Shown: one piece after another, positions 8,926 to 18,000 of the stretch
Layout of the letters: each line of letters begins with the position of its first letter
Position numbering within the stretch: the stretch's first letter is position 1
Assembly (NCBI GenBank): GCA_910588795.1
Contig: CAJURI010000011.1
Location: 1 to 49,035, forward strand
DNA: 49,035 bases
Direction of reading: 5' to 3'
Source of the DNA: an uncultured Duncaniella sp.
Lineage (GTDB): Bacteria > Bacteroidota > Bacteroidia > Bacteroidales > Muribaculaceae
The notes under the pieces: generated by a model
What the model saw: only the letters and a program-made list of their open reading frames with translations
What the model was told of the DNA's origin: nothing
Databases searched by the model: none
Program-made: the position numbers and the translations under genes

Positions 8926-8971
8926 AAGGCGCGATCACCCCACAACACGAGACCTTAAACACCCACCTTAA

Positions 8972-9370
8972 ATGGACTACCAGTTTGAACTGCCGATAAA
9001 AGTGCGCGACTATGAGACCGACTCACAGGGCATAGTCAACAACGCCAACTACCTGCACTACCTCGAGATCACCCGCCATGACTTCTGCGAGCAGGCCGGC
9101 ACATCCTTCCGCGCCATGCAGCAGCAGGGACTTGACCCCGTGGTAAGGAAAATAGAGATCGAGTACATCTCCTCGCTCACCCTCGGCGACACCATGATAT
9201 CACGCCTGAGGATGCACCGCGAAGGCGCGCGCTTCATATTCCGTCAGGACATCTTCAACGCCCTCAACGAAGCCCCGGTAGTGCGCGCGACAGTAACCAT
9301 AGTATGCCTCGAAGACGGCAGGCTGTCACGCGGCGACACCCTTGCCGAAGCATTCGCCCGATACCTGTAA
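8972..9370 (+). CDS. Acyl-CoA thioesterase, YbgC/4-hydroxybenzoyl-CoA thioesterase type
   Basis: A 132-residue single hotdog-fold protein that hydrolyses acyl-CoA thioesters in the cytoplasm. The signature near the N-terminus is VRDYETDSQGIVNNANYLHY; the aspartate in this segment is the expected catalytic residue, and the asparagine-rich NNANYL replaces the commoner YHANYL. Length is typical. It sits between the acyl-CoA synthetase and dprA with short gaps (46 and 14 bases), so an operon is likely. Activation and hydrolysis genes side by side suggest control of a CoA-thioester pool, though the substrate is unknown. Confidence 0.85.
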   Translation: MDYQFELPIKVRDYETDSQGIVNNANYLHYLEITRHDFCEQAGTSFRAMQQQGLDPVVRKIEIEYISSLTLGDTMISRLRMHREGARFIFRQDIFNALNEAPVVRATVTIVCLEDGRLSRGDTLAEAFARYL

Positions 9371-9384
9371 GGAAGGACGCATCC

Positions 9385-10512
9385 ATGACCGCCAATCCAT
9401 CACTCCTCCACCGTATAGCCTTCGCCTCGATGCGGGGGCTCACTCCCGCGCTCGCCCGGGAAATACTGGCGCGCATAGGCTCGGAAGAGCAGTTCTTCAC
9501 GCTCACGGCCGACCAGATATCATCGGTTCTCGGATTCCGCAACCGCCTGTTTGACCGCTCCCTGCGCGACAAAGCCCTCGCAGAAGCCGACAGAGAGACA
9601 CAGTTCATCGGACGCAACAACATCCGCGCCACCTACTTCACCGATCCCGGCTACCCGGCACATCTTCTCGAATGCGACGACGCCCCGCTGATGCTCTACT
9701 CCGTGGGCCAATGCGACCTCAACGCCGCAAGGATAGTATCGGTCGTAGGGACGCGCCACGCCACATCCTACGGCACAGCGTTTGTCGACGACCTCGTGGA
9801 AGGGCTCGCCGAAAAATGCGCCGATCCCGTGATAATCGTGAGCGGACTTGCATATGGCATAGACGTGGCAGCCCACAGGGCAGCCCTACGGGCAGGACTC
9901 CCGACCGTAGGGGTGCTTGCCCACGGACTAAACACTATCTATCCCGCCGCCCACAGGGACATAGCCGCCCGGATGGCAAAGTCAGGGGGGATGCTGATCA
10001 CCGACTACAGGTCATCCGACAATATACACAAGGGCAACTTCCTCGCGCGCAACCGCATCATAGCCGGGCTGAGCGACTGCCTCGTGGTGGTGGAATCCGA
10101 CACCCGAGGAGGTGCGCTCGTCACCGCACGCCTTGCATCGGCCTACTCGCGCGACGTTTTCGCTCTGCCCGGACGCACATCCGACCGCTACTCACGCGGA
10201 TGCAACAGCCTCATATCATCATGTATAGCAAGCCTCATAACATCGCCCGACGATCTTATCGACGCCATGCGCTGGCCCCGCCGGCCATCCGAAGGTGACC
10301 AGTCCGCACTGTTCCCCGAAGGCTCCGACGGCGGCATATCCGATGAAGAGCAGGCCATAATCGACATCATAACCGCCCGGGGCGACGCCACAATAGGCGA
10401 ACTGACAGCCTCGGTCGACATACCCACGCCACGTCTCATGGGGATGCTCATCGACATGGAGTTCCGCGCTCTCATATCAGCCGTCCCCGGCGGAAGATAC
10501 CGCATAAGGTAA
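9385..10512 (+). CDS. dprA: DNA-processing protein A
   Basis: DprA binds incoming single-stranded DNA and loads RecA during natural transformation; homologues exist in many non-competent bacteria. The 375-residue protein has an N-terminal helix-hairpin-like region, then the Rossmann-like domain with VSVVGTRHATSYG (from about residue 118), SGLAYGIDVAAHRAAL, NRIIAGLSDCLVVVE and GGALVTARLA. A C-terminal winged-helix segment carries TIGELTASVDIPTPRLMGML. The frame is open further upstream within the thioesterase gene, but MTANPSLLHRIAFASMRG at 9385 matches the family start and follows the previous stop by 14 bases, so I use it. Confidence 0.94.
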   Translation: MTANPSLLHRIAFASMRGLTPALAREILARIGSEEQFFTLTADQISSVLGFRNRLFDRSLRDKALAEADRETQFIGRNNIRATYFTDPGYPAHLLECDDAPLMLYSVGQCDLNAARIVSVVGTRHATSYGTAFVDDLVEGLAEKCADPVIIVSGLAYGIDVAAHRAALRAGLPTVGVLAHGLNTIYPAAHRDIAARMAKSGGMLITDYRSSDNIHKGNFLARNRIIAGLSDCLVVVESDTRGGALVTARLASAYSRDVFALPGRTSDRYSRGCNSLISSCIASLITSPDDLIDAMRWPRRPSEGDQSALFPEGSDGGISDEEQAIIDIITARGDATIGELTASVDIPTPRLMGMLIDMEFRALISAVPGGRYRIR

Positions 10513-10584
10513 ACCGCCACGAACCACGAACCAACCTCCGCGCTGCGGCGTTTCATCTATACAACCAACACCATCTCTGACATC

Positions 10585-11457
10585 ATGGCGAAAATTATTC
10601 CACCCTCCGAACTTATCATCAATCCTGACGGATCGGTATTCCACCTGCATCTCACCCCCTCACAGCTCACCGACCGCATCATACTCGTAGGCGACCCCGC
10701 ACGCATAAATATGGTGGCGTCATTCTTTGACACCACCGACTACGAAGTGCAGTCACGCGAATTCCACACCATAGGGGGCACCTACGGCGGCAAGTCGATA
10801 ATGTGTCTGTCACACGGCATAGGTCCTGACAACATCGACATAGTGATCAACGAACTCGACGCTCTCGCCAACATCGACTTCGCAACACGCGAAGTGCGCG
10901 AGCACCGACGCCGCCTCACCATGGTGCGCATAGGCACCTCAGGAGCCCTGCAGCCCGAGCTGAAGCTCGGCACTCCGGTGATCGCCGAAAAGTCAATAGG
11001 ATTCGACGGCGTGCTCAACTACTACGCCGGGCGCAACGAAGTGGCCGACCTCGAATTCGAGCACGCCTTCTGCGAATCGGTAAGATGGAACCCGCTCTGG
11101 GCCAAACCTTACGTGGTCAATGCCGACGAAGAGCTGGTGGACCGCATAGGGCGCGACGACATGGTCAGAGGCAACACCATATCGGCTGTGGGCTTCTACG
11201 GCCCGCAAGGGAGAGAGCTCAGGCTCCCCCTCGCCAACCCAGACCTGAACCGCCGCATCGAGGACTTCCGCTTCAACGGACGCAAAGTCACCAACTACGA
11301 GATGGAGTCGGCACCCCTTCAGGGTCTCGGACGGCTCATGGGCCACCGCGCCATGACGGTATGTTCGATCATAGCCAACCGCATGAATTCCGACGCCAAC
11401 CCCAACTACAAGACCGCTGTCAGAGATCTCGTCGCCACCGTCCTCGAAAGAATCTGA
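10585..11457 (+). CDS. Nucleoside phosphorylase, uridine-phosphorylase-like
   Basis: A 290-residue member of the PNP/UDP family, which cleaves nucleosides with phosphate to the free base and ribose-1-phosphate. Visible motifs are ILVGDPARI near 34-42 (phosphate loop), SHGIGPDNIDIVINEL, MVRIGTSGALQP, and near the C-terminus NYEMESAPLQGLGRLMGHRA, which contains the MES segment that contacts ribose. The overall pattern suits uridine phosphorylase, but base preference is not certain. It starts 72 bases after dprA and ends at a strong terminator shared with the convergent meaB operon. Confidence 0.85.
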   Translation: MAKIIPPSELIINPDGSVFHLHLTPSQLTDRIILVGDPARINMVASFFDTTDYEVQSREFHTIGGTYGGKSIMCLSHGIGPDNIDIVINELDALANIDFATREVREHRRRLTMVRIGTSGALQPELKLGTPVIAEKSIGFDGVLNYYAGRNEVADLEFEHAFCESVRWNPLWAKPYVVNADEELVDRIGRDDMVRGNTISAVGFYGPQGRELRLPLANPDLNRRIEDFRFNGRKVTNYEMESAPLQGLGRLMGHRAMTVCSIIANRMNSDANPNYKTAVRDLVATVLERI

Positions 11458-11470
11458 AACTGAGGGCGCG

Positions 11471-11523
11471 TCATAATGACCGTCCATAAAAATTGAGGAT
11501 GTTTCATAACGTCCGTATATAAA
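11471..11523. repeat. Pair of imperfect 20-base direct repeats
   Basis: tcataatgaccgtccataaa (11471-11490) and tcataacgtccgtatataaa (11504-11523) match at 16 of 20 positions with starts 33 bases apart. A 9-base inverted repeat, aaattgagg (11490-11498) and cctcaattt (11587-11595), brackets the terminator next to them. The pair lies in the gap between convergent genes, so a promoter operator is unlikely; it may be a remnant of a small repeat element. Confidence 0.45.
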
Positions 11524-11567
11524 GAAATTACCCTTGCTGCAGCCATCTGTGGCAAGGGTAATTTCTT
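11522..11567. terminator. Strong bidirectional terminator between convergent genes
   Basis: A perfect 16-base-pair stem, aagaaattacccttgc (11522-11537) and gcaagggtaatttctt (11552-11567), encloses a 14-base loop. It is AT-rich at the base, giving A and T tracts on both sides. It sits between the plus-strand nucleoside phosphorylase and the minus-strand meaB, so it can stop transcription from either direction. Confidence 0.85.
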
Positions 11568-11609
11568 GAGTAAGAGCGTTTTTGCCCCTCAATTTATTCA
11601 ATCAGGGAG

Positions 11610-12734
11610 TTAGAACTCCTTGAAATAATGATCGAGCACGTCGCGGGCGGCGATGAACGAGCTGAGCTGATTGTTGAGCACCTTCACCTCCCTGTCAGCG
11701 AGCATGCGCTCTATCTCGGGATTGTTATAGAAATTCGACCTCAGCTGAGAATCGATAGTCTCATACATCCAGTATCTCGCCTGTTCGCTGCGCTTGCGCT
11801 CGAAATAGCCGTTTGCCTTCACGAAATCGAAGTATCGGTCTATCATGTCCCACACTTCATCGATCCCTATCTCGAAATATCCCGAATAGGTCAGCACCTC
11901 CGGCGACCATCCGCTCGCCGGAAGCGGAAACAGATGAAGCGCGCTCCTGAACTGCGTCTGCGCCAGCTGGGCACGCTGTATATTGTCGCCGTCGGCCTTG
12001 TTGATCACAATGCCGTCGGCCATCTCCATGATGCCGCGCTTGATCCCCTGCAGCTCATCGCCAGTGCCGGCAAGCTGGATGAGCAGGAAGAAATCCACCA
12101 TCGAATGCACGGCAGTCTCGCTCTGCCCAACGCCGACAGTCTCGACAAAGATATTGTCATACCCGGCAGCCTCGCACAGCACTATGGTCTCGCGGGTCTT
12201 GCGCGCCACACCGCCGAGCGATCCCGCCGACGGGCTGGGACGTATGAAAGCGTCAGGATGCACCGACAGCTTCTCCATCCTCGTCTTGTCGCCGAGTATG
12301 CTCCCCTTGGTGCGCTCGCTCGAAGGGTCGATGGCAAGCACAGCAAGCTTCCCGCCTTTCTTCAGCACATGCAGACCGAACACATCGATCGACGTGCTCT
12401 TGCCCGCGCCCGGCACACCGGTGATACCTATCCTGCGCGAATTGCCAGAATGTGGCAGACACTTCTCTATCACCTCCTGGGCCAGGGCCTCATGCTCGGG
12501 CGACAGACTCTCCACAAGGGTCACCGCACGCGAGAGCATGGTCACGTCACCCTTCAGTATCCCCTCCACCATTTCGGCGGCCGAGGGCATGGGGCGCGGA
12601 CGCCGCCTCTTCAGGTAAGGGTTCACTACGGGAGGCTGGCTCACCCCCTGGTTAACGGTTAGCCCGTTATACTTTGCATCGTTCTCTATATGTTCCATGG
12701 GTATATGTCTATAGGATTCAAGGTTATATGTCAT
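11610..12734 (-). CDS. meaB: MeaB/ArgK-family GTPase, methylmalonyl-CoA mutase chaperone
   Basis: A G3E GTPase that protects and reloads adenosylcobalamin-dependent methylmalonyl-CoA mutase. The protein has 374 residues from the ATG at 12734. Walker A is GVPGAGKS (106-113), followed by AIDPSSERTKGSILGDKTRM, a strongly conserved MeaB stretch, FVETVGVGQSE (switch region) and the base-recognition NKADGDN. The stop of the upstream DUF1573 gene and this ATG share a base (TGATG), pointing to translational coupling. An internal ATG at 12698 (MEHIEN) is an alternative start closer to family N-termini I remember. The mutase genes are not in the window. Confidence 0.92.
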   Translation of the reverse strand: MTYNLESYRHIPMEHIENDAKYNGLTVNQGVSQPPVVNPYLKRRRPRPMPSAAEMVEGILKGDVTMLSRAVTLVESLSPEHEALAQEVIEKCLPHSGNSRRIGITGVPGAGKSTSIDVFGLHVLKKGGKLAVLAIDPSSERTKGSILGDKTRMEKLSVHPDAFIRPSPSAGSLGGVARKTRETIVLCEAAGYDNIFVETVGVGQSETAVHSMVDFFLLIQLAGTGDELQGIKRGIMEMADGIVINKADGDNIQRAQLAQTQFRSALHLFPLPASGWSPEVLTYSGYFEIGIDEVWDMIDRYFDFVKANGYFERKRSEQARYWMYETIDSQLRSNFYNNPEIERMLADREVKVLNNQLSSFIAARDVLDHYFKEF

Positions 12735-13813
12735 CACTTCACCTCGGCCACCACTCTCACCATAGTGGACGGGTGCTGAGGATCGTTGGCTATGATATTT
12801 ATTCGGGCGTTGAGCAGCTCGTCGCTCTTTATCCTCGACGGCGTGACAGTCACATCCACCTTCGCGCTCTTGCCGGGCTTGACGGTCCTCTCACCGAGGC
12901 GCACATCCACAGCCGCATCGGGACAGGATATGGCGCGTATCACCAGCGGGCTCTTGCCGCGGTTGGAGATCTCGAACGTCCGCTTTATGGGGCTGTCACT
13001 CTTGCTCACCTTCCCCAGGTCGAGGGCAGTCTCCGAAGTGTCCAGAAGCGGAGCATTCATGCGCTGCTCGGGGGTCAGCTTTGAGAAATTCTCCTCAAGT
13101 ATCACCACCGTCTCTATCTTCTTCCCCGCACGGCTCCCGGCATCGGGATAGAACATCAGTGAATCGGTCACGATGCCCCACCCCTTGCTCTCGTTGCTGT
13201 GGAGCACGGTCGAGATTATGAACTGTTCCCCCGGGGGCACCACCTTGGGCTGGATCATGGCATGGATATACTTGGGCGAACCCTCCACGCGGGGACGCAG
13301 AGTGTCAGCCGACGTGTTGTAGGCATCCACATACTGCCCCATGGTCTCCCCTTTGAGCACCTTGCCGTAGGCTATTGTGGCCGACCGGAGCCTCACAGGA
13401 CCGGCCTCGACAGGATAACGGCTCTTGAGAGTGTTGGACGACCCTATCACAGTGCCGGTGATGGTGAGTGCCGTGCGGCGCGGCTCCCCGCTGCAGTCCA
13501 CATTGATGCGCTTGGAAAAACGCCCCGGCCTCCCCTTTGGGTCAAAACCAACGCGTATCACAGCCGTATCGCCCGGAGCGACCGGCTTGGTGGAATATTC
13601 CGGACGCGTGCAGCCGCAGTTGGCCCGTGCGCCGGTGATGGAGATAGGCTCGGCACCGTTGTTAACGAGCTTGAACTCGCAGTACACCGTGCCGACATTC
13701 TCGTCAAAGGCCCCGAAGTCATGTCTCTTGCTCAGCCACACATTTTCAGCCGCCACAGGGAGCGCGACAGCCGCCGACAATGCCGCGGCAACGAATATCC
13801 TGATCAGATTCAT
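12734..13813 (-). CDS. DUF1573-type exported protein, several Ig-like domains
   Basis: A 359-residue protein with an N-terminal signal peptide (to about residue 22, VAAE). The first domain is a clear DUF1573 unit: KRHDFGAFDENVGTVYCEFKLVNNG, then GARANCGCTRPEYS and VAPGDTAVIRVGFDPKGRPG. Further beta-rich segments follow, including a second similar unit near the C-terminus (SDSPIKRTFEISNRGKSPL, VKPGKSAKVDVTVTP). Such proteins are periplasmic or surface proteins of unknown role, common in Bacteroidota. It lies between the single-domain DUF1573 gene (46-base gap) and meaB (one-base overlap), so it is the middle gene of an operon. Confidence 0.87.
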   Translation of the reverse strand: MNLIRIFVAAALSAAVALPVAAENVWLSKRHDFGAFDENVGTVYCEFKLVNNGAEPISITGARANCGCTRPEYSTKPVAPGDTAVIRVGFDPKGRPGRFSKRINVDCSGEPRRTALTITGTVIGSSNTLKSRYPVEAGPVRLRSATIAYGKVLKGETMGQYVDAYNTSADTLRPRVEGSPKYIHAMIQPKVVPPGEQFIISTVLHSNESKGWGIVTDSLMFYPDAGSRAGKKIETVVILEENFSKLTPEQRMNAPLLDTSETALDLGKVSKSDSPIKRTFEISNRGKSPLVIRAISCPDAAVDVRLGERTVKPGKSAKVDVTVTPSRIKSDELLNARINIIANDPQHPSTMVRVVAEVK

Positions 13814-13859
13814 ATCCTGTAGAATGAGAGGTTGTTTAATAATCTCTATGTCCGCGCCT

Positions 13860-14249
13860 CTATTTGGGTATCACCACACCCTTGAATTTCAGCACCGTGC
13901 GCTTCTTGCCCGTGCTGAACTGCACCTTTACGCTCCTGTGGAACTCCCCCTTGAAGGTGGCGGGATTGAAATGCACCTTTATCACACCTTTCTTGCCCGG
14001 AGCTATGGGCGCGAGAGGAAAATCAGGCTTCGTGCAGCCGCAGCCGCCGTTGGTCACCGTGACTATGCTCACAGGCTCGTCGCCGGTATTGGTGAACTCA
14101 TACTTGGCCGTGACCTGGCCACCCTTGGCACGGATAGTGCCGAAATCATGCTCGCGCGTAGAGAACTCCACCGCCCCCTTGGCAGCGGCTCCAACCGAGG
14201 TCAGGACGGCAAGCACCAATATAAATAATATTCTCTTCATTTCTTCCAT
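13860..14249 (-). CDS. Single-domain DUF1573 exported protein
   Basis: A 129-residue protein with a signal peptide (hydrophobic core FILVLAVLTSVG) and one DUF1573 domain: REHDFGTIRAKGGQVTAKYEFTNTG, then TNGGCGCTKPDFPLAPIAPGKKGVIKVHFNP. The cysteine pair in GGCGC matches NCGCT in the next gene, so the two are paralogues of different size. The ATG at 14249 is annotated; an ATG three codons later (MKRILF, 14240) is equally plausible and begins more like a signal peptide. A TAnnTTTG element 15 bases upstream makes this the first gene of the DUF1573-DUF1573-meaB operon. The cellular role is unknown. Confidence 0.87.
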   Translation of the reverse strand: MEEMKRILFILVLAVLTSVGAAAKGAVEFSTREHDFGTIRAKGGQVTAKYEFTNTGDEPVSIVTVTNGGCGCTKPDFPLAPIAPGKKGVIKVHFNPATFKGEFHRSVKVQFSTGKKRTVLKFKGVVIPK

Positions 14250-14263
14250 GTATTATTAACACA

Positions 14264-14271
14264 CAAAAGTA
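14264..14271 (-). promoter_or_regulatory. -7 element for the DUF1573-meaB operon
   Basis: The minus strand reads TACTTTTG, a full match to TAnnTTTG, in very AT-rich DNA, ending 15 bases before the first ATG. Directly upstream is the terminator of the preceding gene, which fits a new transcription unit beginning here. Confidence 0.6.
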
Positions 14272-14296
14272 CAAAAAATATTTTATAAAAAAATTT

Positions 14297-14328
14297 GCCC
14301 GTATAGCGTTTCCCAACGACATACGGGC
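14297..14328 (-). terminator. Terminator of the 175-residue lipoprotein gene
   Basis: The stem gcccgtat (14297-14304)/atacgggc (14321-14328) continues with cgtt/aacg around a tccc loop. On the minus strand it is followed by AAATTTTTTTAT, the T run of an intrinsic terminator. It lies 81 bases past the stop of the 14410-14937 gene. Confidence 0.78.
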
Positions 14329-14409
14329 TGTGACTATTGGATTTACCTATTTTCACAAAATTAATTAGAAGCGGTAATATTCAATAATTCCGGATTATAC
14401 ATATTTTTT

Positions 14410-14937
14410 TCATTCTACAATCTGCCTGGGGTCTATGGCATTCTCTGCGTCCTTGGCAGGCTGTGACATCTCCTTGACACAGAGATACCACTTGCCGTCG
14501 ACCTTCACGGGATTGAACATCAGCGACATGGCAGGAGCCGTGCCTGAGTCGTCACGCTCGCGGAAGAATGTGCGATACTTCAGGTCGTTGAACAGTGGAG
14601 TAGAGAAACTGTAATAGTCAAGCTCATAGTCCACTACCGGGAACCGCTTGAAGCGTTTGAGCATCCTTTCGCGGGTCTCCTCGCCTAAAGCCGTCGGGGT
14701 GTCGCCGCCGGAAAGCTCGCACAGACAATCCACCGCCCACTCGACATTTCCGCTCTTGAGGCTGTCCATCACCTGGGTGGAAAGATCCATCACCTGAGTG
14801 GTGTCGGAGGCTGTCAGTGTCGAGGCAAATTCAGCCTCGATATCCTGAAAAGTCTTGGGCTGCTCTTTCTTGCCGCTGTTTCCGCCGCATGCCCACATGA
14901 GCATCGAGGCTCCTACGATTATCAATAACTTTTTCAT
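14410..14937 (-). CDS. Small lipoprotein with DUF4878-like fold possible, unknown function
   Basis: A 175-residue protein. The start MKKLLIIVGASMLMWACGGNSGKK is a lipoprotein signal with the cysteine at residue 17. The middle has an acidic, serine/threonine-rich helix region, and the last third reads MSLMFNPVKVDGKWYLCVKE, the kind of ending seen in small NTF2-like/DUF4878 lipoproteins that follow a FNPVKVDGKW pattern. I am not sure of the family. It lies just downstream of the terminator of the 1059-residue lipoprotein gene, on the same strand, so readthrough may contribute to its expression. Confidence 0.75.
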   Translation of the reverse strand: MKKLLIIVGASMLMWACGGNSGKKEQPKTFQDIEAEFASTLTASDTTQVMDLSTQVMDSLKSGNVEWAVDCLCELSGGDTPTALGEETRERMLKRFKRFPVVDYELDYYSFSTPLFNDLKYRTFFRERDDSGTAPAMSLMFNPVKVDGKWYLCVKEMSQPAKDAENAIDPRQIVE

Positions 14938-14952
14938 CTTATAATTTTAAGA

Positions 14953-14981
14953 AGAGCACCGGCAGCTTATACCGGTGCTCT
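14953..14981 (-). terminator. Terminator/attenuator between two lipoprotein genes
   Basis: A perfect 10-base-pair stem, agagcaccgg (14953-14962)/ccggtgctct (14972-14981), with a 9-base loop. On the minus strand it is followed by TCTTAAAATTAT. It sits 25 bases after the stop of the large lipoprotein gene and only 15 bases before the start codon of the next co-directional gene, so it probably limits readthrough rather than closing the locus. Confidence 0.75.
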
Positions 14982-15006
14982 CCCTGAATTTTAAGCTAAT
15001 GAAGGA

Positions 15007-18000
15007 TTATGCCTTGGGCTTGGTCCCGGCCATGAAATCGAAAGAGGATTCCTTGGTCTGTGAGCCCCAGTAGTATTTCACTGTAACCTTTATCACCTTG
15101 TTAAGCTGATCTCTTTCAAGAACACCGCTGGTGTAATTGCATACGATCTTGCAATTGTTAAGGAAGTTAACCTTCTCAAGAGTCTTGCCTTCGGCTGCAG
15201 CATAAGTGTAAGTGTTATCCTTACCGGCAACCTTAGTCATACCGTCTGTAGAGAATTGAATACCGCTCACGACGGGAAGTTCAACTTCAACACTCTTGAT
15301 CTTGAAGTATGCAAAGATCTCTTTGGCATCTACGTAAGCCTCTGTTTCAGTATCAAAGCTGAACAATGGATTGCCATAGGAATCACTCATTGTGAAGAAT
15401 GCACCGAGAGGAATCCTTGTAGGATCGACTCCGTCATAGTAAACTTTCTCTCCAGCAACTGCACCAACAAGAACAGGCTTTCTGAAATCTACCTTGACTA
15501 CATTGTCGGATACACCGGCAGGTGTAAGCTTGCAAGTTCCGTAAGTAGCGTCAATCTGGACATTTGCAAACACATTGTAGTTTGCGTTGCCTTCATTGAG
15601 CACTGTCTTCGCAGCCTCGGTAGGCTCTGTAGCAGGAGCGACAACCGGACCATAAACGATCTTACCTGTTGTAGCATCGATAGAAGCCACTATGTTGGCA
15701 TCTGAATATGTAGCTCCAAAAGCAAGTTTGGTCTTAGTTGCATCAAGGCTGAAACCGGTCTTCTGGTTATCTGCAAAACGATATGACTGGTTTACTGTAA
15801 GATCAGCAATCTCATCGGGATAACCGGCATGTGCACCGTCATAGGATGCTACAATAGTATTCTCCTGATAGTAATCCTTAAGCAGATAGTCGAAATTGGT
15901 CACGTTCTTGCCAAGGCCATTGTTCACCTGATAAACACGCATACCCACTTCGTCGGTTGCACTTTCCGGCACGAATGCTAAATTAAGAGTTCCGAACTTG
16001 AATGAGGGAGCCGGTGAGATATTCACGGTAACGCCGATATAAACGACATCATTCTCGTTGGTCTTGTTGACAAACTTCTTGTAGAGAGTTACAGAGCCTT
16101 CGTAATCCTCAAGGATAACACCGGCTGCGTCAACACCATATGCCCAGGTAAGGATACCGTTGGTGAGGTCTACACCCTTGTCTGAATTATATACAAGTGT
16201 GCCACAATCAGTTACAGCCTTATAAGTTTCGCCATCCTTAACGAATACTCCATCCTTCGGTGCACCGTAACGAGCCTGGAACTCCTCAGCTTTAATGTTA
16301 AGATCTGATAGAACTATTCCGCTCATGTCCTTCCAAGTGCTGACTACAAAAGCTGTAGAAGTGCAGAGGTAAGGCATAGCAGTACCATCTACAAGTGTAT
16401 AGTCCTTGATTGAAGGCTGATCGGGGTTGATCTCCTCTACTATGTTCATCTTGACATAGCCTACGAGAACCACCTTGTCACCTTTGCAGAGTGTAACACA
16501 GACCACAGGGTGACGGCCGAGGGCAGAACGTGCTCCGTCAACGACCTTGCCTTCTGAATCAACGCATGGCTTCCATACGCCATTATCCACAAAGCGGGGT
16601 GTGAACACACCTTCAGCACTGATAGTACCATAGTCAGACTCATTGGTATTGGAGTCGCCTACCATATATCCGAGCATAGCATACTTGGCGGTAAGGCCCC
16701 AATCATCCAATGCCTCTTTGAGCGACAGGAACTTATGGGTTGCGGAAGCGGTGGCACCGAATTCTGTCTGTGTGTAGCATACACGGATAGTGTCGGCAAG
16801 ATTGAATGTCTTGGCATAGCTTACATTCACAACATTATATGCGTTTGTTCCGTCAGTTTCCTCGATAGCCATCTTACCGGTTGTAGCGAGGTGGCTGTCA
16901 ACGGTAGTACCGGTCTTGGGAACATAGCTGAGGTTAGTGAATGCCACCTGTGCGTTCACGAGGCTGAAGTAATCGGATACTACCGATCCGGCATTCTCAA
17001 GACCTATATTATTGTCACCCTCCTCAGGCTCGGCTATATTGCGGATAGCCTTGAGTGCTGTGATAGGAAGCTCGGGGGCAGCGGTTGTGCCGTGTGAAAG
17101 AGCCTCGGGGTTCTCCAGAGTGTAAGATACATTCAGAAGACCGTTCTCACCCTTCTCTGACTTCACGACCTTGAGAGCCGGAACTGCTGCTTCTGAGCGA
17201 GATATGAGATCGACGTTCTCGATGGGGAGGAACTCGAACTCGCAATCACCGATATTGGCATTGGTGGGGTTCAGGTTGAACTCAGCCACTGCAGCTTTTG
17301 CGTAATCATATTTGTCAGCAGCGACGGTGCTTGTGGTGTAAGCCGGGAAGACCGTCACATCGACATTGTTTATCTTAAGAGGAATCTTATATGCCAGGGT
17401 AGCGGTTCCGCTGGTCACGTTACCTGTAACCTCGTTCTTTACAGCTGCCAGATAGGTTCCCTTGGTGTACTGAAGGAGAGCAGCCTCCACTCCGTCAAGA
17501 TAAACCTGCGGTTTGAACACGAGACCCTTGAGGTAACCGTTGCGTGATATCACCACTGCACCTTCCTGACCGTCTACGCCATTGAGGTAAAGGTAGTCAT
17601 TGTCAAGCACGGCGGTAAGCTTCTTGGTTCCGTCGGGAAGCTTGATTGCGATCTCCTTGATATTAGTGGTCTCCTTGTAGCCACCTTTGCCGTCGTTGAG
17701 TTCGGCATCCCATACATGCTCTACAAGAGCAGAGCCATCCTCGTTGGGAGCCCAGTAGTCGCCCGGGGCACCCTGTGCGCCGGGGTTACCTTGAACACCC
17801 TGGAGACCTTGGGGGCCCTGTGCGCTCAGCCCTGTGTCTTTGTCACCTTCAAACCAGGTGTAGTCACCTGCCGTGCCTTTCTTGATGGACCACACGGGAG
17901 CGGCAGCGCCCGCTTCACCCTTGGCTCCGTTGAGGATGTCATAGGTCTGGGGCTTGCCGTCTTTTTCAACGGAAACCCTGATGCCGTTCTCTATGGAGGT

